A DNA stretch of 64,000 nt from Diphasiastrum complanatum (lineage: Eukaryota > Streptophyta > Lycopodiopsida > Lycopodiales > Lycopodiaceae). Each line of letters starts with the position of its first letter. Positions within the stretch are counted from its first letter, which is position 1. The notes below the pieces were generated by a model. It was not told the DNA's origin. It made no database searches and saw only the letters and a list, made by a program, of their open reading frames with translations. Location of the stretch: NCBI GenBank assembly GCA_029204225.1, contig CM055110.1, positions 911,050 through 975,049 on the forward strand, read 5' to 3'. Below, piece by piece: positions 34,396-44,156 of the stretch. The position numbers and the translations under genes are program-made.

Positions 34396-36395
34396 AAAAG
34401 TCACCATATGAAGCACTTTATTTGAAGAAACCTAAGGTTGATCACCTTAGAGTATTTGGATGCATATGCTTTGTCCATATTCCCTTGGAAACGAGAAAGA
34501 AGGATGATCCTTGTGCAAACAAAGGAGTAATGGTTGGATATTCATCTAACAAGAAAGCCTATCGAATCTACATGCTCTCTACTTCTAAAGTAATTGACAG
34601 TAGAGATGTAGTTTTTCATGAAAAAGAAAAGTCCAATCTTGGAGGGGCCGAGATCAAGCAACCTCAAAATCTATCACCTTTTGTTATTGAAGACAATCAA
34701 CATATCGAGGAGTCGAGATTTGAAGATGGAAGTCCTCGGATTTTCACTCCTAGAAGATCCATGAGGGAGAGATCCGAGCCTAAGAGGCTCACTTATGATG
34801 ACAAAGGAAAACAACTGGATCTTGATTCCACTTATGCTTATTTTGTTTCTCATGAGGAGCCCAAAGATGTCCAAGAAGCTCTCAATACCAAGGAGTGGTA
34901 TGAGGTCATGAAGATTGAATATGATGCCTTGATCACCAACCACACATGGGAGCTAGTGGATCCACCACCTAACATGCATATCATTGGATGCAAGTGGGTG
35001 TTCAAGATCAAGTACAATCATGATGGCTCTATCAACAAGTACAAGGCAAGATTATGTGCTAAAGGCTTTGCACAAATATATGGCCTTGACTATGAAGAAA
35101 CCTTTGCTCATGTAGCAAAGATGGTGACAATAAGAATCATAATCTCTCTTGACTTATTTTTTAAGTGGAAACTATTTCAACTTGATGTCTCCAACGCTTT
35201 TTTGAATGGCTATCTTGAGGAGGAAATATACATGGAACAGCCTCAAGGATTTATCAAAGATAAATCTAAGGTGTGTTTGCTATTTAGAAGTCTTTATGGC
35301 TTGAAGCAAACACCTAAATTATGGTATTCAAGACTGAACAACTTTCTACATTCATTCGGATTTGTGCTTAGTGACTATGATCCTTCTATGTACTTAAAAT
35401 TTGATGGTAGTAATATTGTCATTCTTTTAATCTATGTAGATGACATCATTCTTAGTGGAAGTTGTTTGATGCTAGTTCAAGAAACCAAAGATGCATTAGG
35501 AAAAGAATTTAAAATGCAAGATCTAGAAGAGATCCATTACATTTTAGGCCTTGAGATTGATTTTCATGAAGAGTATGTTTTTATTTGTCAATCTAGATAT
35601 GTTTTTTCTATGTTGAGAAAATTCAATATTGAAAATTGTAAAGGCATAGATACTCCCATGGAGCAACATGTAAAAGATCCTATTAAAGGTGATGAAAGAT
35701 CCTTCGAGAACATCACACTTTATAGGAGTCTTATAGGCTCTTTAATTTGGCTTACTATCACTAGACCCGATTTGAGCTATTGTGTGCACAAATTGAGTCA
35801 ATTTATGCAAGATCCTAAGATCCAACATTGGAAGATGGCCAAGAGAGTTCTAAGATACGTATCTTCTACTCAAGATTATGGTTTATTGTACAAGAATGAA
35901 GATCTAACCATTGTTGGCTATTCGGATTCTGATTTTGCAAGTGATAAAATGGATCGAAAGTCCATTAATGCATATACTATCTTTCTTGGAGGCAATCTTG
36001 TGTCTTGGCTTTCAAAGAAGCAAGATACCATATCTCTATCTTCTTGTGAGGCCGAGTACAAAGCACTCACTACAACAACTAAAGAGGTGCTTTGGATCAA
36101 AAAATTAATCATGGAACTAAAGTGCATCAAAGAGGATGATCTTCCCTTGATCAAATGTGACAACATATCGACCCAAGCTCATGCAAACAATCCTATTTTT
36201 CATGCAAGAAGCAAGCATATAAAAGTGGCACACCATTTTGTAAGAGAAAAGCTCATTGGAGGTGCAATCAACGAACACATCGACACATCTTCATGTATTG
36301 CTGATCTTCTCACAAACCCACTTTGCAAAAGTGCCTTCTCAAAGCATAGATCTAATCTTCGTCTTATCTCAAGATCAATGCTTGATCCACATTAG
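34396..36395 (+). CDS. C3 integrase C-part, reverse transcriptase and RNase H
   Basis: One uninterrupted frame of about 660 meaningful codons; it is open from 34224 but out of phase with integrase until about 34396. Segments: SPYEALYLKKPKVDHLRVFG, GCKWVFKIKYNHDGSINKYK, LDVSNAFLNGYLEEEIYMEQ and the catalytic YVDD at 35433-35444. RNase H then shows YSDSDFASDK, SSCEAEYKAL, CDNISTQAHANNPIFHARSK and HHFVREKL. The stop at 36393-36395 lies about 20 bases before the LTR. RT looks catalytically complete, but the element cannot integrate by itself. Confidence 0.88.
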
Positions 36396-36414
36396 TTACA
36401 TTTCTAGGAGACGT

Positions 36415-37007
36415 GTCAAAATATTGAAAAAATCTATCTAATGTTGTAAGTAGAGGTCCTAAAAATGGCAAAGATGAATTGAGCTCTTTTGGCTTAGTAA
36501 AGACCCATCTTAGAATAAAATATTCAAGGTAGGTAGAAGTAGAACTCGAGCTACCATAGGAATTGCCATTTGTACTTTGCATGCCACATTTAATACATGA
36601 AAAGACTAGGTGGCACAATTAGACATATTGAGGTGGCTTGAGAGGTGGATTCATAATTCCAATTCAACTCAAAGTAGGAGAAGAGTCCATGGATCTATAT
36701 ATATGTGATGTACTCTCATTGAGAAGATGATGAAACTTGTGTGTAATGCAAATTTGGAGACTAAGCTCTTTGTGCCCTCTCTTTCTACTCGAGTTTTGTA
36801 CTTTCATATTCTCTCTCTAGCCGAGTTGAGGCATTTATTATGCTTAGTTTCATGTTTTGTTGACAGACCTTGCTTGTAACACAATAATATTTCTTGTATG
36901 ATCAGCTTTCCTATTGTCAATCAATGCTAGTCTGATCTTTATGGTATCATTGGGCTTAGGAGATCAAAAGTACATGTGTAGGACGTCCCACACGTGCGAA
37001 TTCAACA
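36415..37007 (+). repeat. C3 3' LTR
   Basis: Starts TGTCAAAATATTG after a purine-rich AGGAGACG and ends TTCAACA. A TATA-like CTATATATATG lies at 36695-36705. 593 bases. It forms the left arm of a large palindrome with 37008-37575. Confidence 0.88.
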
Positions 37008-37575
37008 CTTTTGATCTCCTAAGCCCAATAATACCATAAAGATCAGATTAGCATTGATTGACAATAGGAAAGCTGATCATACAAGAAATATTATTGTGTT
37101 ACAAGCAAGATCTGTCAACAAAACATGAAACTAAGTACAATAAATGCCTCAACTCGGCTAGAGAGAGAAAATGAAAGTACAAAACTCGAGTAGAGATCGA
37201 GGGCACAAAGAGCTTAGTCTCCAAATTTGCATTACACACAAATTTTATCATTTTCTCAATGAGAGTACATCACATATATATAGATCCATGGACTCTCCTC
37301 CTACTTTGAGTTGAATTGGAGTTACGAATCCACCTCTCGAGCTATCTAGACTTATTCAAGCCACTTCAATATGTCTAATTGTGCCACCTAGTATTTTCAT
37401 GCATTAAATGTGGCATGCAAAGTACAAATGACAATTCCTATGGTAGCTCGAGTTTCTACTTCTACCTACCTTATTCTAAGATGGGTCTTTACTAAGCCAA
37501 AAGAGCTCAATTCATCTTTGGCATTTTTAGGACCCCTACTTACAACATTAGATAGATTTTTTCAATATTTTGACA
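37008..37575 (-). repeat. Inverted second copy of the C3 LTR
   Basis: Reverse-complement copy of 36415-36970, starting just after the 3' LTR and lacking the last 37 or so LTR bases. Its outer end, TTTTGACA at 37575, corresponds to the LTR start. Directly beyond it, coding sequence of another copia element (C4) begins in mid-gene. Confidence 0.9.
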
Positions 37576-38680
37576 AGAGCTTGGTTTCAGAGGATCAACA
37601 CATTCCTTATCGAACAAGGATTTAAACTAAGAACTGCTGATTGCAACGTCTATTCCAAGTCAGTACATCAATCCTTCATTATCATCACCTTATACGTGGA
37701 TGATACGTTGCTCTTCAACAACAATACCAATTTGGTCACAGATTTCAAGTTTATGATGTTTTCAGAGTTCGACATGACTGATCTGAACGAAGCTCACTTC
37801 TGTCTGAGCATTCAAATCCACATAGACTGAGCAAAACAATTGATTTACATCACTCAACAAAGGTATCTTCACAATGTTCTTAACAGATACAATCTAATGA
37901 ATTGTAAATTAGCTCACTCACCAATGGATCCAGGCCTGCATTTGTCAAAGGACCAATATCCCCAGACCAAGCAGGAAGAGAAGCAGATGAGAGAGTATCT
38001 TTACCAATCGATACTTGGATCTCTCATATACGCAATGGTCTGACATCTCTTTTGCAGTAAGCTCACTCAGCCAATATATAGCTAGACCTGGCATTACCCA
38101 TTGAAAAGCTCTCATAAGAGTCATGAGGTATATTCAAGCTACCATGGACCAGTGCATCTGCTATGGAGATGTCAGCAACGACAATCTTCATCAGCTCAGT
38201 GGATATTCTGATGCAAGCTGGAGAGGAGATGTAGACAATCGTAAGTCCACATCTGGATTTACATTCTTCTTCAACGGTGGTCCTATCTCATGGAACAGTC
38301 GTAAGAAAACCTCTATCGCACTTTCTTCTACAGAAGCAGAATACTTTGCTACTTCTCAATCTATTAAGCAAACGTTTTGGTTGAGAAATTTACTGTCAGA
38401 TGTTAATCTGCATCAGTACAGCCCTACAATTTTATTCTATGATAATCAGAGTGTTATTGCCTTATCGGCCAACCCTAGATTTCACTCTAGGAGTAAGCAC
38501 ATTGAAATCAGATATCACTACATCAAGGACAAGGTTCTCAACAAGGAGGTAAGCTTAACGTACTGCAGAACGCAGGACATGGTTGTAGATATATTCACAA
38601 AAATATTAAGTGTTAATGCACACAACAAATTTTGTGCATTGCTTAGTCTGAAGATTAAGGCATTTACAGATCCAGATTAA
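37576..38680 (+). pseudogene. Copia element C4: reverse transcriptase end and RNase H
   Basis: A copia lineage distinct from C3 and C5. It begins in the RT palm (AWFQRINTFLIEQGF) with YVDD at 37693-37704. It continues through a stop at about 37828-37830 (after QIHID), another stop and frame change at about 38041, then RNase H from 38123 (YSDASWRGDVDNRKSTSGF, LSSTEAEYFATSQS, FYDNQSVIALSANPRFHSRS, VVDIFTKIL). The 5' portion of this element is not adjacent because the inverted C3 LTR lies there. Confidence 0.87.
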
Positions 38681-38687
38681 GGAGAGG

Positions 38688-39340
38688 TGTTGGATTTATC
38701 TCATCTACTCTCCTAAATCCCATTTTAATCTGCCTCCATTCATGTTGTATTTTTACTCATATTGTCGCGTAGTCTACATATTTAGATGCAAATTCTCACA
38801 GGCGAAGAAAAGGCGAAGAAAACGCGAGACTGTGTTTTTACACGTGTTTTTGTGACAGGCGAAAAAGACAACACTGCCTTACAAAATGCCAAAGGTGTCC
38901 TAGGAAGCAAAGGCACCCTGTAAATCCAATTCTAAGGCATTTCGTCAAAGTGAAAGTTACGAATAGAGGCACAGCTAATCTAGAGCTAAGCTATGAAAGC
39001 ATCACATAAGCAAGACTTAAGTTATGAAAGCAGCACATAAGCAGGACTTAACTCTAGAAAGCAAGAAAGAGAGAGATTAAGGAGACTAAAGAGAGAGACC
39101 AATATCATCAGCTGAATAACAAATGACACAGTTTCCCTACTTATAGCCAAGAGGAAGCCCTAAAAGAAAGCTTCCGGTGGTTAGGGCCCAACTGGGAGGG
39201 AAAATAGTGCATCCTCCAAGAAGGCCCCCACTCTCCAGTAATATGTCCAAATGGCCTAATAATGAGTAATAAGGCCAAAGGCCAACCATATAGTCTAAGT
39301 GTCAGTAATGAATAAAAAAGGGCCCAAGGCCTGCTTATGC
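38688..39340 (+). repeat. Probable C4 3' LTR start and unassigned sequence
   Basis: After a purine tract AAGGAGAGG the sequence starts TGTTGGATTTATC, a typical copia LTR beginning. No second copy exists in the window, so the right end is unknown. A roughly 31-bp phrase around TATGAAAGC is repeated at 38991 and 39022. The later part may belong to the minus-strand chromovirus 3' region. Confidence 0.5.
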
Positions 39341-40680
39341 TTAAAGTAAAGTAAATGTAAATGGATGCGGCGAATGTAATGAGCCGAGTCCATAACTCTC
39401 CCTGGCACAAAAAATAGACCCGGCGGATGAAATAGCAGCAGGCCCTGGTGCATCAACAGCTAGAACAACATCTAATGTAGAGGAATCAACAAGTGCAGCA
39501 AGAGCACGAGCCTGATCCGCAAGTGATGGTGTAGGATAAAAGACATCAATAGGCTCCCATGTGGCTTCCTCAATAGGACGACCATCCCACTCTGGACCAA
39601 AAACTGAATCTGTCGGCGACATCAACTATGGTATAGATGGACCTGTAATATAGCAGCAGGTAAAAATAGAAATAACTCTGGAGCGATAGGAAACTCGGCA
39701 TCACAAGGAGCGTCATTCTCAATAGCAGCACGTAATAAACTGACATGGAATACATCACAGGCGTGTGTGGAAGCAGGAAGCTATAAGCGATATGTAACTG
39801 GACTAAGAACCTCCAAAATGCGATAAGTCCTATAATAACATGGTGCAAGCTTCTCAGTAGAAGCATGGCCCTGGACAAAATGATGACGTGCAAACCGTAG
39901 GCGTAGATAAACCATATCTCCAAGCTAAAACTCAACATGGCGGCGGTGACGATCAATTGAGGTCTGATAACGCTGCTGAATATGCTGTAAATGAGAACTG
40001 GCCCAGGTAATAAGCTCTCGAGCACCTGATAGAAAAGATGCAAGTGTGACAGGTGTATCCTCAAGAGGGAGAGAAATGCTAGGGCATAGCCATGAGATAA
40101 TAAAAATGGTGAGACACCTGTGCTGGTACTAACAGAGCTATTATAGCTATACTCTGCTAAACATGAATGCTGATCCCAATCCATCCCAGAAGGAGTAACA
40201 AAACGACATAACTAATCTTCAAGAATCCTGTTAAGGACCTCAGACTGCCCATCAGAAGTAGAATGATAAGCAGAACCCATAAAAAACTGTACATCCAATA
40301 TACGCATAAGCTCTGTCCAGAATATAGATGTAAACTTACTATCTCGATCAAAAAGGATAGTACGAGGAAATCCATGCAGGCGGAAAATCTTTGATAGGAA
40401 CAAACGTGCACATTGCTATGCTGTGATAGTACTGCGAACTGGTATAAAATGTCTCTATTTTGAGAACCTGTCAACTACCACCATACATGAATCGTGACCA
40501 CGCTAGGTATGGGGAAGGCCAAGGATAAAGTCCATAGATAGATCAGTCCATTGGCGATGAGGAATAGACCAACTCTGGAGCAAACCAGCAGACTTAGCAC
40601 GGGAGTACTTATTACGAAGACAAAAAGGGCAAGTACGAATAAGTACTAGCAAATCTGATACTCCATGCAAAAGCTGTATT
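39341..40680 (-). pseudogene. Gypsy chromovirus integrase and chromodomain, broken
   Basis: Minus-strand translation starts within the integrase zinc domain (CPFCLRNKYSRAKSAGLLQ) and gives DLSMDFILGLPHT with the first Asp. Further on come LFDRDSKFTSIFWTEL with the second Asp and TSDGQSEVLNRILED with the Glu. The C-terminal domain is frame-shifted. A chromodomain-like end, EWDGRPIEEATWEPIDVF, follows at about 39600-39540. At least four stops and two frame changes are present. The chromodomain marks it as a chromovirus, a lineage separate from G1 and G2. Confidence 0.85.
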
Positions 40681-41080
40681 ACTAACAAGCATGCTAGAAG
40701 TCCATTTATTTTCGAATCAGTTCACACTTCTAAAAATTTGCTAGATTTTGTACACATGGACATTTGTGGTCCTATGCAGACTATTTCCATAGGGGGAGTT
40801 GTCTACATTCTGACTTTTATTGATGACTTCTCTCGGAGGACTACAACACACTTCCTGAAGAATAGATCCGATACTCTCAAGTTCTTCATGCAGTTCAAGG
40901 CATCAGCAAAAAAACTGACCCAGAGAAGAATAAAAGCTCTACGCTTTGATGGAGGGGAAGTATCTATCTCCACCAAATTCAAAGACTTTTGCAAGGCAAA
41001 CGGAATACAACAGCATTTTACAACAAGCTCACCTCAATCCAATGGTGTAGCTAAATGGAAGAAGAAGTCGCAATTGAGAG
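40680..41080 (+). pseudogene. Copia integrase core fragment
   Basis: Plus-strand sequence meets the chromovirus fragment head to head at about 40680. It reads LLDFVHMDICGPMQT, LTFIDDFSRRTTTHFL, LRFDGGEVSISTKFKDFC and SPQSNGVAKWKKK. The DDE glutamate is AAA (Lys) at 41053-41055. The frame loses homology after about 41080. It may be a stray part of C4 or another copia copy. Confidence 0.83.
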
Positions 41081-42194
41081 GTAGTAAGGGGCAAGACAAG
41101 GCAGCAAGGGTCTTTTCTCTTCCTTTTTTAAGAAAAATTGAAGATCTTCTCTCTCACCCCAAAAAAATACAAAGGAAAATCCAGATTTTTGTCAATTTTG
41201 ACCCTCTCACAATTTTGATTATAACTTTTTTGTTATTGCTCTAAATCAGGAAAAATCAATACATTCGAAAAGCTAGCAACAAGCTCTATTAGGCGATATA
41301 ATTAGATCAATAATTGGATATGATTTGATAGGTCAAATTGATAACACAATGACTTTTCAAAAAAAAAACAAGCAAAATTTAAGCTAGAAATCAAGATTTG
41401 CCATAACTTTTTAAATACTAATCCAAATGACCAACCGTATGGATCATATTAAAGATAAGACAAAGCTCTAAAACCTCATCTACACAAACCAAAATGAATT
41501 ATTCAGATCTGATTTGATCTGAAAATTTCAAACAAAGCCAAAACAAAGTTGTAATTACTTATTTTGATAGCTTTTGAATATATTGCTAGAACTTTTGTTT
41601 CTCTTACCCAAATAGTTTGAAATCTGGTGCAAATGAAAGCTAAAAGAAATCTCTAAACCACAAATGTTATATGCCAAAGCTCACAATCAAAACCAAGTAA
41701 GCAAAGAAATACAAGCTATCATGACATTTATGTTAAAATGAACAAAGACAACAATAAATCATTAGTTAGCAAAAAGTTCATATCAAAATGAAGCACAAAA
41801 AAAGATGGATTCCATTCTTAAAGGTATGAAGTACATGGTTTCACGTGATGGGGGACATGAGACCAAGCAAGATCAAATCCCTGCTTCTATGACCGAAGCA
41901 AAAAGCAATAAGATGGTTTCACAGGCGATGGAAGAACAAGTCAAATGAAAATACAAATCTCAAAACGTCCACATCAGAGGTCTTTCCAAAACCGACCCCC
42001 TGCTTGCAGCCAAAGAACTTCTGGCCTCACTTTCCTATGAGGAAGAGGAAGGCACCGTGGAAGGATTGCCACATAGGATGACAAAATTTTGGCAATGTAA
42101 AATACAAAAATAAAATCTTTTCATTCTTGCAGTCCTGCCCGCACAGAATTCGATGGTTAACTATTCTATGTATAATGTAGTCTATGGCTGTAAA
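41081..42194. other. Intergenic, no supported feature
   Basis: A+T-rich sequence without recognisable coding content or paired repeats. Confidence 0.5.
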
Positions 42195-43285
42195 AAAATT
42201 GTAACTTTTGAACCATGGCTCGGATTGAGACGATTATGGTGCCATTAAAAAGCCCTCGATGAGAGCATCCCAATGACAACCAACATGACTGAGTTTTGAG
42301 CTATGATTAGAAAGATATTGTCAGTCTAAGTTATAGGTAGTTAGGAGTTGTTGGTCAACTTGATATCTATTTTGGGTGCGTTGACCAATTTTGTAAAATT
42401 GGAAAAACAAATCATATTGATTTCTTGGCTTGCTACAAATGTTGTACCCTGCCAAGTTTGGCCTACATAGAACTCAAGCTACATGGTTATGTAATGTCTA
42501 GATTGAAGAATACAACTTGCATATAGTTTGTAGACATAGAATTGGCAAATTCATGCTTGTAGAAACTCATGGCGATTCACATGCATTAATTGTAAGTGAT
42601 CCATAATGACATGCAAGGCATGCACAAAGTATAATGGACACATGCATGATGATTTGTACTTTGTTAGTTAGAACTAGTACACTTGTAAAAAGTTGATAGA
42701 ATTTCATGCATGGCAAGTGACAAATGTCACATAGACTCTAGATGTCACTTTAGTTGTCATTTTAGAATGGATAGATGTGGTTCTACCTCGAGCTACCTCA
42801 AACTCCATAAATATGTGTAGCTCTCCTCACAATCAATGATGAAGAACCAAAGTTTTGTAGCTATGCCATTTTGGATCTAAACTATTTTGCTTGTTATCTC
42901 TCTAGCTTTCTCTCTCTAACTCATGTTGAAGCTAATGCTAATACACTAAAATCTTGTACTTTTGTTCATTCTTTGATTCATTGCTATCATAATCTGATGC
43001 TTAGCATGCTAGATTGTGGTTAAGCCATTTCTTCTAAACTAGATCTTGCTAAACAATCTAGAATCCTATAGCTATTAGGTTGACCATGGGTCCACAAACT
43101 TATCAACCGCACCTGAAATAGATATCAGGCTGATCAACAACTTTGACTAACAATATCTTTCTAACCGCGACTCAGAATTGGGCCATGTTGGGTGTCGTTG
43201 GAAGCTCTCGTCGAGGGCTTTCTAATGGCACTGCAATCATCTCAATCCGAGCTATGGTTCAAAAGTCACACCCTTTTTTTTTTGA
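42195..43285. mobile_element. Long inverted-repeat DNA element, about 1.1 kb
   Basis: About 200 bases at 42195-42410 match the reverse complement of about 43095-43285. Shared stretches include CTTTTGAACCATGGCTCGG, CTCGATGAGAGC, AATATTGTC-like and TAGATATC, with scattered differences. No transposase is encoded. Long imperfect terminal inverted repeats fit a non-autonomous Mutator-like or foldback transposon. The interior (about 42440-43080) has LTR-like features (a CATAAATATG box, then CT-rich blocks), so a solo LTR may be nested inside. Ends and target duplication are not certain because of flanking A/T runs. Confidence 0.65.
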
Positions 43286-43981
43286 GTTGCATATTATATT
43301 GTAAATAAAATGGCTTATAAGGACCTAGAAAAAAAAGTTGGAGAGTCATAGTAAGTTAATAATTGATGCACCATTCTATTTTACTCATGATAGAAATTTG
43401 CAAACAAGTCAAAGCTAGTCACCACCGATGTTAACAACCATAGATACCACTTCCTAAGAGGCTCTCTAAGGGCTACTCTACTAAGAAAATTTTGGTTCAA
43501 ACATATTCTAACATTCAAGAAATGTTTTAGACTAGATCCCAAATCATTTTTAGGGATCATTGAGGTATTCTACTTCACTTCAAATAGATTCTGACCATTA
43601 AGAAGCACTCTAGAATGGGTACTTTCCTGGAATCAATTAAATTAATAGCAAGTGTCCACTTTTTATACTCAACCATGGAGGTATATTTCCAATTTGAAGA
43701 ACTCACTTGTAATAAGTTCAAACTTCTAAGAAACACTTGAAGTTGTGGTTTCTAAATAAATTTCTCAGAGACATAAATAACAATGACAATGATCTACTGA
43801 GTTATGAAGCATCAATATTGCACATGTATTGGCAGAACTACTAGATTCCTCTTAAGAACGTCTTCAAAAAAAAAAATTGGAAACAAGGAATCTACAGTCT
43901 TGACAAGCAGAATGATATAATTTCATACAGGAAGTATTGTCCAAATTTTTTTGGCATTGTCGCTAATTCTTCCTCTAACCT
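43286..43981. other. 3' flank of CRWN, no separate gene
   Basis: Probably includes the CRWN 3' UTR next to the stop at 43982. No consensus AATAAA is obvious on the minus strand. Confidence 0.45.
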
Positions 43982-44156
43982 TTACAAAGAGCAGCTGGGA
44001 ATTACATTTGCAGGATCAGCTAAAGAAGCACCTGATATAGTTTCTGGAGAATATTCACAAATGGCTTGTGATTCTTTTGGTGTGGTTGCTGGTTGAAACT
44101 GAGCACCGCCTTTGTCTTCAGCTGATGCAGATTGTGCACCCATCATACTGGCACTG
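43982..44156 (-). CDS. CRWN: CRWN exon 8, terminal
   Basis: 57 residues plus TAA at 43984-43982, ending NVIPSCSL. The acceptor is a tandem TAGCAG, so the exon can begin at 44156 or 44153, adding or omitting one residue without a frame change. It resembles no known CRWN end, so this exon is less certain than the others. Confidence 0.7.

Larger units (their letters stand above)
26779..37007 (+). mobile_element. Ty1/copia element C3, host of a nested element
   Basis: A plus-strand copia element. Only the last 113 bases of its 5' LTR remain (26779-26891, matching 36895-37007). A primer site, gag start, gag-protease-integrase and RT-RNase H frames follow, then a full 3' LTR at 36415-37007. It is split by NA1 (27766-33048) inside gag. 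Relative to C5 it has lost the middle of gag and the integrase segment with the catalytic Glu, but its RT-RNase H frame is long and open. Confidence 0.9.
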
